Shown piece after piece: positions 1-8,752 of a stretch of 59,180 bases of DNA; within the stretch, counting starts at the first letter, position 1; every line of letters begins with the position of its first letter. The translations under genes and the position numbers were made by a program. Source of the stretch: Butyrivibrio sp. CAG:318 (lineage in GTDB: Bacteria; Bacillota; Clostridia; Lachnospirales; Lachnospiraceae). The stretch is taken from NCBI GenBank assembly GCA_000431815.1, contig FR889230.1, positions 1 through 59,180 on the forward strand, written 5' to 3'. Below the pieces are notes generated by a model. It ran no database searches and had not been told where the DNA came from. It was given only the letters and a program-made list of their open reading frames with translations.

Positions 1-64
1 AGCATCGCGAGTTTCGCAATTACCTATTTAGTTATTATATTTTCTGCAAAGGTCTTTCTTTTAT

Positions 65-790
65 TCACAAATCAATATTTTTCCGCATACGCATAAGAAT
101 TTTCTTTTCAAGACGCGATACCTGTACCTGCGAAATTCCGAGTTTGTCTGCAACCTGTGTCTGGGTACAGTCCTCATAATACCTCATTCTGATAAGGCAT
201 TTCTCTGTCTCATCAAGCGAATCTATCATCTGCTCAAGCATCATATGGTTTAACAGTTTCTCACTCGCCGGAACCTCGGATACCGCAGCCAGTTTATCAA
301 CGATATACACTTGTGCGCCGTCGCTTTGATACGCAGTCTTATATATTGATTCTACTTCCTTGCCCGCGGTAGTCGCGATTGCTATATCTTCCACCGGAAT
401 TCCTGTAAATTCGGAAATTTCCCCGGCTGTAGGCTCGCGGCCGTTTGTCTTGGCAAGTTGTTCTGAGGCCTTTCTTATTTTCCAGCCGTTTTCTTTTATT
501 GAGCGTGATATTTTGATCATTCCATCGTCACGGATGAACCGCTTGATCTCCCCGCTTATCATTGGCACAGCATAGGTACTCAGCATAACAGGCTGCCCAA
601 GATCAAACTTGTCAATCGCTTTGATAAGTCCAATCGTACCTATCTGCGTAATATCCTCCATATCATATCCACGGCCCGCAAAACGTTTTGCAATGCTGTA
701 GACAAGCCCCATATTTTCCATCACCAGCACATCCCTGGCTTCTTTGTTGCCCTGATGTGCAAGTTCTATAAGCTCTTTGGTATGATTCAT
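65..790 (-). CDS. sigF: RNA polymerase sporulation sigma factor sigma-F
   Basis: This 241-residue sigma-70 family factor carries region 2 (AKRFAGRGYDMEDITQIG, core binding and -10 recognition), region 3 and a C-terminal region 4 helix-turn-helix (TQTQVADKLGISQVQVSRLE). It is the third gene of a spoIIAA-spoIIAB-sigF operon, which separates sigma-F from the similar sigma-G. In the family it directs the first forespore-specific transcription and is held inactive by SpoIIAB. I chose the ATG at 790 because GGAGG lies seven bases upstream; a GTG two codons earlier overlaps that site. Only 14 bases separate it from spoIIAB. Confidence 0.95.
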   Translation of the reverse strand: MNHTKELIELAHQGNKEARDVLVMENMGLVYSIAKRFAGRGYDMEDITQIGTIGLIKAIDKFDLGQPVMLSTYAVPMISGEIKRFIRDDGMIKISRSIKENGWKIRKASEQLAKTNGREPTAGEISEFTGIPVEDIAIATTAGKEVESIYKTAYQSDGAQVYIVDKLAAVSEVPASEKLLNHMMLEQMIDSLDETEKCLIRMRYYEDCTQTQVADKLGISQVQVSRLEKKILMRMRKNIDL

Positions 791-804
791 AATCACACCT
801 CCGC

Positions 805-1230
805 TTATTCTGTTTCCTGTCCTATCCTTTTAAACATGGTTACTCTGGTCCCACACCCCGGCTCGGACCATACTTCCAGTCCGTCCATAAATACATCCAT
901 AAATGTAAATCCCATTCCGGAACGTTCATCGTCCTCTCCGGTTGTAAACATAGGCTCCATGGCTTTTTTGACATTATCTATGCCGCGTCCACTATCTTCT
1001 ATGATAACCTTAAGCGTCTTCTCCTCGATTTCAGCAGTTAAAGTTATCAGCCCGCCCTTCTTGTTATATCCATGTATCACCGAATTGGTTACCGCCTCTG
1101 AAACAGCGGTTTTTATGTCGTTAATCTCCTCAAGTGTCGGGTCAAGCCTCGTTGCAAAGGCTGCCACACACACTCTGGCAAATCCTTCATTCTCGGAAAC
1201 GGCATCGAATTCAATTTTAATTCTGTCCAT
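805..1230 (-). CDS. spoIIAB: Anti-sigma-F factor / serine kinase SpoIIAB
   Basis: This 141-residue GHKL-fold protein shows the N box (EAVTNSVIHGY), the G1 box (DSGRGID) and a G2-like GMGFTFM segment that bind ATP. In the family it sequesters sigma-F and phosphorylates SpoIIAA on serine, giving the forespore switch. It lies between spoIIAA (2-base gap) and sigF, so translation of the three is probably coupled. Length and motifs are normal for the family. Confidence 0.95.
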   Translation of the reverse strand: MDRIKIEFDAVSENEGFARVCVAAFATRLDPTLEEINDIKTAVSEAVTNSVIHGYNKKGGLITLTAEIEEKTLKVIIEDSGRGIDNVKKAMEPMFTTGEDDERSGMGFTFMDVFMDGLEVWSEPGCGTRVTMFKRIGQETE

Positions 1231-1232
1231 TG

Positions 1233-1571
1233 TTAATCCTCCTCATTTACTATCATGTCTATTTTACTGTTTCTCTCGGTTATGCTGTTAAGTCCGAACA
1301 ATCCGAAAATTCTCTGCATCCTGCAGTTAAGATTGCTGACAAAAATCTCTCCACCCATCGGGCGGATTTTCTTATATCTTCCCATTATGAGTCCGATTCC
1401 CGAACTGTCCATAAAACTGACATTTTTGAAATCAAAAGCAATATTCTTAATGCCTTTGTTATCGATGTTCATATCAATTTCACTTCTGATTGCCTCCGTG
1501 ACATGATGATCCAGATCACATGAGAGCTTTACAATAATAAGATTTTTTCTGGCTATACACATACTGTCCAT
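1233..1571 (-). CDS. spoIIAA: Anti-anti-sigma factor SpoIIAA
   Basis: This 112-residue STAS-domain protein contains the phosphorylation motif DSSGIG at residues 55-60. Unphosphorylated SpoIIAA binds SpoIIAB and frees sigma-F; the SpoIIE phosphatase reactivates it in the known pathway. It is the first gene of the operon. AAGGGAG nine bases upstream of the ATG at 1571 supports the start. I could not make out a convincing sigma-H promoter upstream, where AT-rich sequence follows the terminator of the preceding transcription unit. Confidence 0.93.
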   Translation of the reverse strand: MDSMCIARKNLIIVKLSCDLDHHVTEAIRSEIDMNIDNKGIKNIAFDFKNVSFMDSSGIGLIMGRYKKIRPMGGEIFVSNLNCRMQRIFGLFGLNSITERNSKIDMIVNEED

Positions 1572-1610
1572 TATAATTCTCCCTTCATTATATTATATTG
1601 CAATATTACT

Positions 1611-1650
1611 AAAAAAAGCGGAGCAGTTAATATATAATTAATTGCTCCGC
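1611..1650 (-). terminator. Intrinsic terminator after the TPR gene
   Basis: On the minus strand GCGGAGCA and TGCTCCGC form an 8-bp stem with an AT-rich loop, followed by seven T. It separates the folC/TPR unit from spoIIA. Confidence 0.85.
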
Positions 1651-1669
1651 CACTTATTGAAAGTGTGGT

Positions 1670-3055
1670 TTATTCTTCTGTACGCGAATCAACATATTCC
1701 TTAAGCTGTTTGGCAAATGTTGTATCACCAAACTTTGAATTGACCACATCAACGTATTTCTGTGCATTTTCGAGGTCATTAAGTTCAAAATACGACATTG
1801 CAAGATAATACGGTGTTTCGACTGACTTGTTGTCAAGTTCGTAAGCCTTCTCAAGGTATTTGGCCGCATCCACATAGTTCTTCTGGTTATATGCATTAAG
1901 TCCTGCCATATAAAACGTTCTTGCACCGCCATTACACTTATCTTCAAGCGTTGTATATAAATCCTTCGCCGTCTGGGTCGGAAGCTGCGTTACGTCTATA
2001 TCGGCTAACGCAAGTGCTGCTTTATCAACGTCATTGGCAAGGTACTCGCTTACCGCTTCAACCAGTTTGGCATACAATGCTGTTTCTCCGGAATCGCCCT
2101 TATATTGTTCGAGTTCCTTATTGGCTGCATCCAATTGCGAGGTCAGTTCCTCGTTCTGCTTCTCCAATGTAGTTATCTCTACCGAGTATCCCGAAAGCTG
2201 CTCACTGTATTTCTTGATAGTGTCATTATTCTCGTGCTGCGAACTCTGGAGTTTGGCAGGTACGATAAGGAACCATATAAGCGCGGCTCCTATAACCACT
2301 CCGAGCAGGATATATACAACCGTAAACACGCCGCTTGACGGCTCTTTATATGAATTGCGCGGCAATATGACATCATTACCCGAAAGAGGTTTTCTCTTTG
2401 AATTTCTGTAATATTCTTCATTGCCATCCGCCGGCTGCGTCTGGGAGGCGCCGTTGATCTCATCAATATATTTAAGAGCCAGCGTATTGTTGCGGTCAAT
2501 CTTAAGAACTCTGTGCAATACTTTAAGTGCTCTCTCGTCTTCATTACGTTTCATATATATAAGTGCAAGAAGAAGATTGGCTCTTATAAATTTCGGATAT
2601 GTGGCAGCAACTTTCTTAAGCTGTATGAGTGCAACATCATCGCCGCCCTCTTTTGCCTTGGCAAGCGCAATATTATACCTCCTGGCCGCCTGGTTTATAA
2701 GTTCGAGCTTATTGGGATTGGATTTAACCTTACGGATATATACCTCCGCCACATTGCGATCCTGTTTAAGATTAAGGCTTATGACCCACTCTGACAAAGC
2801 CATTGCAAGTTCGCCCATCTCATAATAGACAAGGCCTAACAGATTGCGTGCCTTAATGTTCTTCTTATTAAGACTGAGGCTGGTCTTAAGCGCTGTTACC
2901 GCGCCGGTAAGGTCCCTGACCCTCGCTTTCTCAAGTCCCTGATTATAATATGAATTGGATGCTTTAACTACAATCTTGTACACGGAAACATCCGCTCCGC
3001 ACTTAAGACAGTAATCCTCATCCGACAATACGCTGTTACATTTATAACATCTCAT
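1670..3055 (-). CDS. Zinc-ribbon, TPR and single-pass membrane protein
   Basis: This 461-residue protein has an N-terminal zinc-ribbon (CYKC at 3-6, CLKC at 16-19), then TPR-like helical repeats (about 30-200) on the cytoplasmic side. One transmembrane helix follows at about 243-265, then a coiled-coil stretch (about 275-320) and a second TPR-like region to the end. Such an architecture suggests a scaffold that links a cytosolic complex to the cell surface, but no enzymatic domain is visible and I assign no pathway. GGAG precedes the start. It lies 14 bases downstream of the 47-residue ORF and is probably co-transcribed with folC. Confidence 0.8.
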   Translation of the reverse strand: MRCYKCNSVLSDEDYCLKCGADVSVYKIVVKASNSYYNQGLEKARVRDLTGAVTALKTSLSLNKKNIKARNLLGLVYYEMGELAMALSEWVISLNLKQDRNVAEVYIRKVKSNPNKLELINQAARRYNIALAKAKEGGDDVALIQLKKVAATYPKFIRANLLLALIYMKRNEDERALKVLHRVLKIDRNNTLALKYIDEINGASQTQPADGNEEYYRNSKRKPLSGNDVILPRNSYKEPSSGVFTVVYILLGVVIGAALIWFLIVPAKLQSSQHENNDTIKKYSEQLSGYSVEITTLEKQNEELTSQLDAANKELEQYKGDSGETALYAKLVEAVSEYLANDVDKAALALADIDVTQLPTQTAKDLYTTLEDKCNGGARTFYMAGLNAYNQKNYVDAAKYLEKAYELDNKSVETPYYLAMSYFELNDLENAQKYVDVVNSKFGDTTFAKQLKEYVDSRTEE

Positions 3056-3069
3056 CGTGTAACTCCAAT

Positions 3070-3213
3070 CTATTGCTTATCCGTGATTTCTCTGACTATC
3101 TTATCAATGACTGCCGTGACATCCGTGGTGTCATTGTTATAAATGGCATCTTCTGCTTCATCCACCTCAAGGCTTGGCTGGAACTTCTTAATCTCTTCGT
3201 CAAAATCTATCAT
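3070..3213 (-). CDS. Small acidic protein coupled to folC (47 residues)
   Basis: A short ORF starts MIDFDEEIKKFQPSL and ends ITDKQ. Its ATG overlaps the folC stop in an ATGA arrangement, and the ribosome site AAGGAGG lies inside the last codons of folC, so translation is probably coupled. The next gene starts 14 bases after its stop. The product is acidic, soluble and has no motif I recognise. The ideal ribosome site and the tight fit between two genes argue that it is real. Confidence 0.7.
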   Translation of the reverse strand: MIDFDEEIKKFQPSLEVDEAEDAIYNNDTTDVTAVIDKIVREITDKQ

Positions 3214-4478
3214 ATATTATTCCTCCTTGTATATCGGATAATTTCTCCTGCAAAATACAGCGAACCCACTGCAAATACATTCTTTCCGGCTTTGATTTTC
3301 TTAAAAGCAAGATCACATCCGTCCGCAATGTTATCTGCCTCAATAACGGGCATCCCGCCACGCCTGAAACATTCTCCTATCGTATGCACATCAAGGCCTC
3401 TCCTGTCTTCAAGCTGAATGGCGATACATTGGTCAAAAAGACCGCTTTTGCATATGCTGTCAATCATGCCTTCATAATGCTTGTCCTTCACCGCAGAGAA
3501 AAATACAACATTTCCGCCCTCCGGCTCAAGCATTCTCACAGAATCAAGAAACTGTATGATTCCATCATCATTATGTGCTCCGTCAATGATAAATCCGTCC
3601 GTTATGCGCTGCATACGACCCATCCAGAATGCCTTTAACAGGCCCCTTCTTATCACACCGGTATCGGTTATTCCCAATACATTGGCTGCAGTAACCGCAA
3701 GTGAAGCATTCTCCGGCTGATAATGCGCAGGAGAATTTATCTCAAAGCACTCATTACAATAATACATATTATCCAATGAAAAATCAATCTTTTTATCATC
3801 AGCATATATTATATTTATGTTCTTTTTATTTATCTCATATGATATTGCTTTGTGTCTGCGTACAGTGTCCGCTATAACTTCAGCCACGTCATTGCGGTCC
3901 CGCATCCAGACAACCGGAACATCCGGCTTAATAATTCCGGCTTTCTCTGCGGCAATCTCCGCATAAGTACTGCCAAGATATTCCATATGGTCAAGGCCGA
4001 TAGAAGTAATTACACATACAGCTGGTTTCCTGATTATGTTGGTTGCATCCAGCCTTCCGCCAAGTCCTGTCTCAAGTATTATATAATCCGGTGACTTACC
4101 CGCAAAATATTTCATTGCCATTCCAAAAAGGAACTCAAAAAAAGACGGATGCTCGTTCATCTTTTCAGCTGCTGTCCTGGTTACCTCAAAAATCTTCTCA
4201 AATTCTTCATCCGAAATCATTGTATCATTATATACAATTCGTTCATTTATGTCCACCAGATGCGGTGAAGTAAAAAGTCCGACATTATAACCGGATTCCA
4301 TCAGTATACTGTTAAGATATTCACATACCGAGCCCTTGCCGTTGGTTCCGGCCACATGTATTATCTTTGAATCCGGACATGACGCACCCAGTTCCTTAAT
4401 GAAATTCTCCGTATTGGCAAGTGATGTTTTCCGTGAGAACTTCGGTATATCATATATGTATTGGATTTCTCTTTTCAT
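3210..4478 (-). CDS. folC: Folylpolyglutamate synthase / dihydrofolate synthase
   Basis: This 422-residue Mur-ligase family enzyme adds glutamate to folates and, in bifunctional forms, to dihydropteroate. It shows the P-loop GTNGKGSV at residues 44-51, the SIGLDHMEYLG segment that follows, and IDGAHNDDG at the C-terminal ligase domain. The reading frame is open 53 codons further upstream to 4637. The start at 4478 (MKREIQ) is preferred because GGGAG lies at the right distance, and because the extension would run through the terminator of the upstream operon. It is first in a unit with the 47-residue ORF and the TPR gene. Confidence 0.93.
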   Translation of the reverse strand: MKREIQYIYDIPKFSRKTSLANTENFIKELGASCPDSKIIHVAGTNGKGSVCEYLNSILMESGYNVGLFTSPHLVDINERIVYNDTMISDEEFEKIFEVTRTAAEKMNEHPSFFEFLFGMAMKYFAGKSPDYIILETGLGGRLDATNIIRKPAVCVITSIGLDHMEYLGSTYAEIAAEKAGIIKPDVPVVWMRDRNDVAEVIADTVRRHKAISYEINKKNINIIYADDKKIDFSLDNMYYCNECFEINSPAHYQPENASLAVTAANVLGITDTGVIRRGLLKAFWMGRMQRITDGFIIDGAHNDDGIIQFLDSVRMLEPEGGNVVFFSAVKDKHYEGMIDSICKSGLFDQCIAIQLEDRRGLDVHTIGECFRRGGMPVIEADNIADGCDLAFKKIKAGKNVFAVGSLYFAGEIIRYTRRNNI

Positions 4479-4531
4479 CTTAATCTCCCGTGTATAGATT
4501 CTATATAAAAAAATACTGCATATCAAGTAAT

Positions 4532-4584
4532 AAAAAACGCAAAAGAAGACATCTTTCGCCCTATAACGCGTATACGATGTCTTC
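4532..4584 (-). terminator. Intrinsic terminator after the DnaJ-like gene
   Basis: On the minus strand GAAGACATC and GATGTCTTC form a 9-bp stem, followed by TTTTGCGTTTTTT. It lies just inside the in-frame upstream extension of folC and argues against that longer start. Confidence 0.8.
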
Positions 4585-4590
4585 CCGTTA

Positions 4591-5277
4591 TTACATACAG
4601 CCTCTTCCGCAGCAGCATCCGCTGCAAAGCATTTCAAGGCACAACAGTCTCATACAGCACGAACCTGTGCTTCCGCTGCCTGTATCATAGGCATTTCCCA
4701 TGTTCTGATACCATGTTCCGCCATTCTCCAGCTGGGAAAGGAGGTTAATATATTCCTGATTGCCCGGTTCCAGATTAACCGCCTGTCTGGCATCTTCTCT
4801 TGCATTAATGATATTGCCCATTCCGTAATTAGCATACGCATGTACATAATACCATCTCGCATTATGCTCTGACAACGGCATTCCGTCAAGCACATTCATA
4901 GCTTCGGCATATCTGCCGTTATTAATATAATTGATAGCGGCATTGATTCTCGGTCCGTCATTGGAATATGTTCCTCCGTAACCCTGGCCGAATCCGCCAA
5001 ATCCACCGTAACCATATCCGCCGTATGTGCCTCCTCCGGCACCCTGGCCCGATCCTGCTCTGTTATTACCATAAGAACCCTCACCATGTTCACGTTCAAA
5101 CATGATCTGGTTATATGCTTCCTGTATTTCTTTAAATTTCTCCTCTGCCTGGGCCTTATTGGGATTATTGACATTGGCATCCGGATGATATATCCTGCTA
5201 AGCTTTCTGTATGCTTTCTTAATCTCATCCGCGCTTGCATCCCTTGATACGCCAAGCACTGAATACGGGTCTGTCAT
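4591..5277 (-). CDS. DnaJ-domain protein with cysteine-rich tail
   Basis: This 228-residue protein starts with a J domain (about residues 3-70) carrying the HPD motif in IYHPDAN, which stimulates Hsp70 ATPase in the family. A glycine/tyrosine-rich linker follows, then a helical, TPR-like region (about 110-190) and a C-terminal tail with eight cysteines in about 23 residues. It lacks the zinc-finger and substrate-binding domains of true DnaJ, so it is a specialised J protein. The start at 5277 has GGAGAGG upstream. The stop of the preceding DUF5685 gene lies one base before its ATG. The cysteine tail could bind metal, but this is inference. Confidence 0.85.
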   Translation of the reverse strand: MTDPYSVLGVSRDASADEIKKAYRKLSRIYHPDANVNNPNKAQAEEKFKEIQEAYNQIMFEREHGEGSYGNNRAGSGQGAGGGTYGGYGYGGFGGFGQGYGGTYSNDGPRINAAINYINNGRYAEAMNVLDGMPLSEHNARWYYVHAYANYGMGNIINAREDARQAVNLEPGNQEYINLLSQLENGGTWYQNMGNAYDTGSGSTGSCCMRLLCLEMLCSGCCCGRGCM

Positions 5278-5278
5278 G

Positions 5279-6124
5279 CTATTTCCTCTCCTCGGAACCG
5301 GTCCCATGCCTGCGGCTGCAGACCTTATTGAATCCTGACCAGATTCCGGAATAAATTATATTTCTAATTATATCAGCATTGTCAAGCACCGGCAGTGCTT
5401 CAAATGCTTTCGCCGCTTCCGAAGCATATGCTATCTCAATCTGTCTGACATCATTCTCCAGGCTTGGGCTTTCCGACACCCCGGCAAACGGATTATAGTT
5501 ATCTTTACGGATATCCCGCTCCAAATCATCAAACGCGTCCATAATATATATATATTTGCCCAGATAAAAGCCCATGCGCCTTAGATTCTCACTCCATTCA
5601 TCCTGCCTGTAATCAAATATCCCGGCAAGCATTCTTCCTGTAGGTCCGGCTGCAATATCAGGGGACTCCGTCTTCAGATTCTCGCACTCTTTCTGCTCTG
5701 CAATATATGTCTCTATTGCTAGTGCCTGTCTCGGATAAAGGCTCTTTGCTTTATTAAAAGCTGATTTAATAAGTGCTGCAAAGGCATTTGATTTGATTTT
5801 TCTCTCATCCTCCCAGTCATCTTTCAGCTTATAATACGTCAGCATAATATTAACCGCTGCAGCATAATCGGTATACTCATTATACAATGCCTCATGTTTC
5901 CTGACAGGATGCGGGATGCACCTGTGCATTGCCGGAACAGTACTATCCTCATAAAGGGCAGAAAGAACTATCGCCATAAACGTCATATCATATGTGAGTG
6001 TCATCCTTCCTGACAAACCGTAATGTTCTCCAAGACTATGACACACGCCACAGTAGAAAGCCCTGTACCGGCGATAATCCTTGATCTTCAGTTCATCTTT
6101 GTTGACTGTAATATATCCGAACAT
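5279..6124 (-). CDS. DUF5685 family protein
   Basis: This 281-residue protein begins MFGYITVNKDELKIKDY and has a CGVC pair at residues 25-28 and an HRCIPHP segment, all typical of DUF5685. The rest is mostly helical without clear membrane spans. Function is unknown. It is the middle gene of an operon with a zinc-ribbon membrane protein (14 bases upstream) and a DnaJ-like protein (one base downstream), so it may work with or be handled by that J protein. Conserved Cys and His residues would suit metal binding. Confidence 0.8.
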   Translation of the reverse strand: MFGYITVNKDELKIKDYRRYRAFYCGVCHSLGEHYGLSGRMTLTYDMTFMAIVLSALYEDSTVPAMHRCIPHPVRKHEALYNEYTDYAAAVNIMLTYYKLKDDWEDERKIKSNAFAALIKSAFNKAKSLYPRQALAIETYIAEQKECENLKTESPDIAAGPTGRMLAGIFDYRQDEWSENLRRMGFYLGKYIYIMDAFDDLERDIRKDNYNPFAGVSESPSLENDVRQIEIAYASEAAKAFEALPVLDNADIIRNIIYSGIWSGFNKVCSRRHGTGSEERK

Positions 6125-6138
6125 CCAAGCCCTCCGTA

Positions 6139-6582
6139 TCAGGTCTTCTTAATAAACTCAATTCTGCAATTCGGGCACTTTATACATATTCTGCCCTTAT
6201 GCTTAGGAACCCTTATTTTCTGTGAACAGTTCGGGCATTTGAATATGCGGTGTGTCTTGCGGTCAGCAGCCTGTTTCTCCTTATTGGTCATCGGGCGGCC
6301 GGAATATGTGTTATTACTGCCGTATGTTCCGCGGCTGCCTCTTCCGTTACGATACCGTATTGAACAATATTTCTGATTCTCCGCACTTCTTGCCGCGTAG
6401 TTACGTGAAAACATTCTGAAATAAGAGTATCCCAGTACAAGCAATGCAGGAATAAATACCACTTTCACAAATATTGATACGACTAACAGAATAATCGTAA
6501 TTATATTAAGGAAACGGCCGAATTCGTCCGTTCCGTATCTTCCTGACATAAAATTAGAAAATTTATCTCTGAATCGTGACAT
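6139..6582 (-). CDS. Membrane protein with C-terminal zinc ribbon
   Basis: This 147-residue protein has one or two membrane-spanning segments near residues 24-46 (FLNIITIILLVVSIF onward), a basic linker and a C-terminal zinc ribbon with CPNC and CIKCPNC pairs. I chose the ATG at 6582 (MSRFRDK), which has AAAGGGA at proper spacing; an ATG six codons upstream lacks one. It is first in the operon with DUF5685 and the J protein. The ribbon may bind nucleic acid or a protein partner; no specific function is assigned. Confidence 0.75.
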   Translation of the reverse strand: MSRFRDKFSNFMSGRYGTDEFGRFLNIITIILLVVSIFVKVVFIPALLVLGYSYFRMFSRNYAARSAENQKYCSIRYRNGRGSRGTYGSNNTYSGRPMTNKEKQAADRKTHRIFKCPNCSQKIRVPKHKGRICIKCPNCRIEFIKKT

Positions 6583-6723
6583 AAATCTGTTCCCTTTCAT
6601 CTTGATTTATATACATCTTACTCTTTTTTTTCCGATTATTCCATTAAAAAAGAATAATAAATTATTAAATTTATATAAAACTCATATGCAATAAGTAATA
6701 TAATTCTGCTGAAAAAAACACGA

Positions 6724-6753
6724 TTGTACAAAGTCTTGTGGCAATGCTACAAT
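6724..6753 (+). promoter_or_regulatory. Candidate promoter of the GH43 gene
   Basis: TTGTAC and TACAAT are separated by 18 bases and lie about 30 bases before the GGAGG ribosome site. This is a fair housekeeping-type promoter. Confidence 0.5.
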
Positions 6754-6782
6754 AATTATATATTTATTTTTGGAGGTTTGTT

Positions 6783-8291
6783 ATGAAATATACCAATCCT
6801 GTTTTAAAGGGATTTTATCCCGATCCGAGTGTATGTGCCGCTAATGGCAGATATTACCTTGTATGCAGTTCGTTCCAGTTTTTCCCGGGAGTACCGCTTT
6901 TTGAAAGCGAAGACCTCGTTAACTGGAATCAGATAGGCCATGTCCTTACCAGGCCATCACAGGTCATGCTTAACAAAATCAACAGTTCCGGCGGTGTATT
7001 TGCTCCTACCATAAGGTTTAATGACGGCCGTTTCTATATGGTTACCACCAATGATACGACTCACAAACATTTCTATGTATATACCGACGACATCCGCGGA
7101 GAATGGTCAGAACCAATAACGGTCGACCAGAACGGAATTGATCCTTCTCTTTATTTTGAAGACGGACATGCTTACTTTATCAGCAACGGTTCCGATGATA
7201 ACGGTGTTCCGGGCGTTGTCCAGTGCGAAATTGATATTGCCACCGGCCGTAAGCTCACGCCAAGCCGTACCATCTGGCAGGGTTCAGGCGGACGTTATCT
7301 TGAAAGCCCGCATCTTTACAAAATTAACGGAAGCTATTATCTTATGGCTGCCGAAGGCGGCACGGAATACGGCCACATGATTACTTACGCGCGCTCTGAC
7401 AATCCTTGGGGTCCGTTTACCAATTATCCGTACAATCCGGTTCTTACTAACCGTAACAAAGCACCTTTCCTGATTCAGGGAATCGGTCATGGTGACTTAA
7501 TTCAGGATACACACGGCGACTGGCACATCCTGTCACTCGGTTTCAGGCAGATCCATATGTGGCAGCCTTATCATCACCTCGGACGTGAAGTTTTCCTCAC
7601 GCCGGTCACATTTGATGCAAACGGATGGTTCAGTGCGGGAACAGCCGGCACCACGGATTATTCTTATGAAATCGCAGGTGATTTTGCGCAGCATCCTATC
7701 AAAAAATATACTTTTGAATCTACAGAATGGAATAAAGACTGGTGTTATTTAAGGCATCCTGTCACCTCAAATTACGAGCTTTCCGGACATTCATCTGTCT
7801 TATATGGTACAGACATCACGTTGGATGAATGTGACACTCCTACTTTCATCGGAATAAGACAGCGTGATTTTGATATGGACTGTGAGTGTGATGTAAGGTG
7901 TGAACGCGGTGAAGCCGGCATTACATTATACATGGATGAATTTGAACATTATGATATTGCACTACGCAGGGGAGCTTTCGGACACGAGGCTGTACTTAAA
8001 CTGAATATCGGCAATATCAGGCATGTTCAGTCGATAGTTCCAGTAAGCGGTGACAACATAAGACTTATAATACGTTCAGACAGCATGCAGTATCATTTCT
8101 ATGTGTGGGATAACGGCAGGGAAATTTTCCTTGGCGATGCGTATACCAAGTTTCTTTCGAGTGAAGTTGCCGGCGGTTTTACCGGTGTTGTTATCGGATT
8201 ATATGCAGTCGGAAACCATAACCGGGCCGAATTTACCAATCTTGAATGTACTTATGATGAATGGGATTTTGAGAAAGAAATGAATATATAA
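6783..8291 (+). CDS. Glycoside hydrolase family 43 (beta-xylosidase/arabinofuranosidase type)
   Basis: This 502-residue protein has the five-bladed GH43 propeller (about 1-310) with the three acidic residues expected for catalysis: D14 (YPDPSV), D120 (GIDPSLYF) and E174 (ESPHLY). A C-terminal jelly-roll domain follows (about 320-495), as in beta-xylosidases. There is no signal peptide, so it probably trims imported xylo- or arabino-oligosaccharides in the cytoplasm. GGAGG lies seven bases before the ATG. It is isolated: no transporter or regulator gene adjoins it. Exact substrate cannot be read from the sequence. Confidence 0.9.
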   Translation: MKYTNPVLKGFYPDPSVCAANGRYYLVCSSFQFFPGVPLFESEDLVNWNQIGHVLTRPSQVMLNKINSSGGVFAPTIRFNDGRFYMVTTNDTTHKHFYVYTDDIRGEWSEPITVDQNGIDPSLYFEDGHAYFISNGSDDNGVPGVVQCEIDIATGRKLTPSRTIWQGSGGRYLESPHLYKINGSYYLMAAEGGTEYGHMITYARSDNPWGPFTNYPYNPVLTNRNKAPFLIQGIGHGDLIQDTHGDWHILSLGFRQIHMWQPYHHLGREVFLTPVTFDANGWFSAGTAGTTDYSYEIAGDFAQHPIKKYTFESTEWNKDWCYLRHPVTSNYELSGHSSVLYGTDITLDECDTPTFIGIRQRDFDMDCECDVRCERGEAGITLYMDEFEHYDIALRRGAFGHEAVLKLNIGNIRHVQSIVPVSGDNIRLIIRSDSMQYHFYVWDNGREIFLGDAYTKFLSSEVAGGFTGVVIGLYAVGNHNRAEFTNLECTYDEWDFEKEMNI

Positions 8292-8442
8292 TGGAATCGG
8301 GCCGGAACAGCTGGGACTGCTACGGTGCCAAAGCTTTTCTTATAAGATAAGATATAGACGTGTACATATTAAATAGTTTCAGGCTTTGTGTGACGGATTT
8401 GAGGTGTGTTGATTGATACTATTCCGGGTTTGAAATTCACCA

Positions 8443-8623
8443 ATTCACACTTTTTTGCGGTTTTTATGGCATTTGGTATCAATTTGACAGGCTCTGTGTT
8501 GTAATATATTAAATTTCATATATATTTTAATATATTTATTATCATATATTGCCATGTTGGAGTATCGCATATAGCAAGTAATTGACACCAAATTGCTGAT
8601 TTTTGCCAAAAAAGTATGAAAAT
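8443..8623. repeat. 181-bp imperfect palindromic element
   Basis: The left arm (8443-8487) and the reverse complement of the right arm (8579-8623) align over about 43 bases, sharing ACTTTTTTG and TTGGT.TCAATT with few gaps. The AT-rich centre contains a further inverted repeat, AATATATTAAA with TTTAATATATT. The whole can fold into one long stem. It may be a MITE-like relic or a structured RNA. No target-site duplication was evident. Confidence 0.5.
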
Positions 8624-8681
8624 ATCGTATTGTACACTGAAGCATTTCGCTTCCGGCGGTGCATACCACCGCGCCACCATC

Positions 8682-8747
8682 AAAAAATAAGGCGTGTGAA
8701 AAGAATGGACCTAGGGGCACCTTTTTTTTTCACACGCCTTGATTTTT
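8682..8747. terminator. Bidirectional terminator between GH43 and the metal ATPase
   Basis: AAGGCGTGTGAAAA (8689-8702) pairs with TTTTCACACGCCTT (8727-8740), a 14-bp stem flanked by T-runs on both strands. It should stop transcription from both the metal ATPase operon and the GH43 side. Confidence 0.85.
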
Positions 8748-8752
8748 TACTT

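Larger units (their letters stand above)
8292..8752. other. Gene-free intergenic stretch between GH43 and the metal ATPase
   Basis: No convincing gene lies here; the open frames have no ribosome site and run through repeats. The stretch holds a long imperfect palindrome (8443-8623), a small perfect hairpin (GCGGTG with CACCGC at about 8656-8672) and a bidirectional terminator at 8682-8747. I see no clear terminator right after the GH43 stop. Confidence 0.6.

Noticed and set aside
755..1291. 178-codon plus-strand frame over spoIIAB
   Set aside because: Antisense shadow of the spoIIA operon with no ribosome site or family likeness.
4479..4637. 53-codon N-terminal extension of folC
   Set aside because: It would run through a terminator hairpin; the start at 4478 has a proper ribosome site and fits the family length.
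8445..8720. 91-codon minus-strand frame in the gene-free stretch
   Set aside because: It runs through the palindrome and the terminator stem and lacks a ribosome site.
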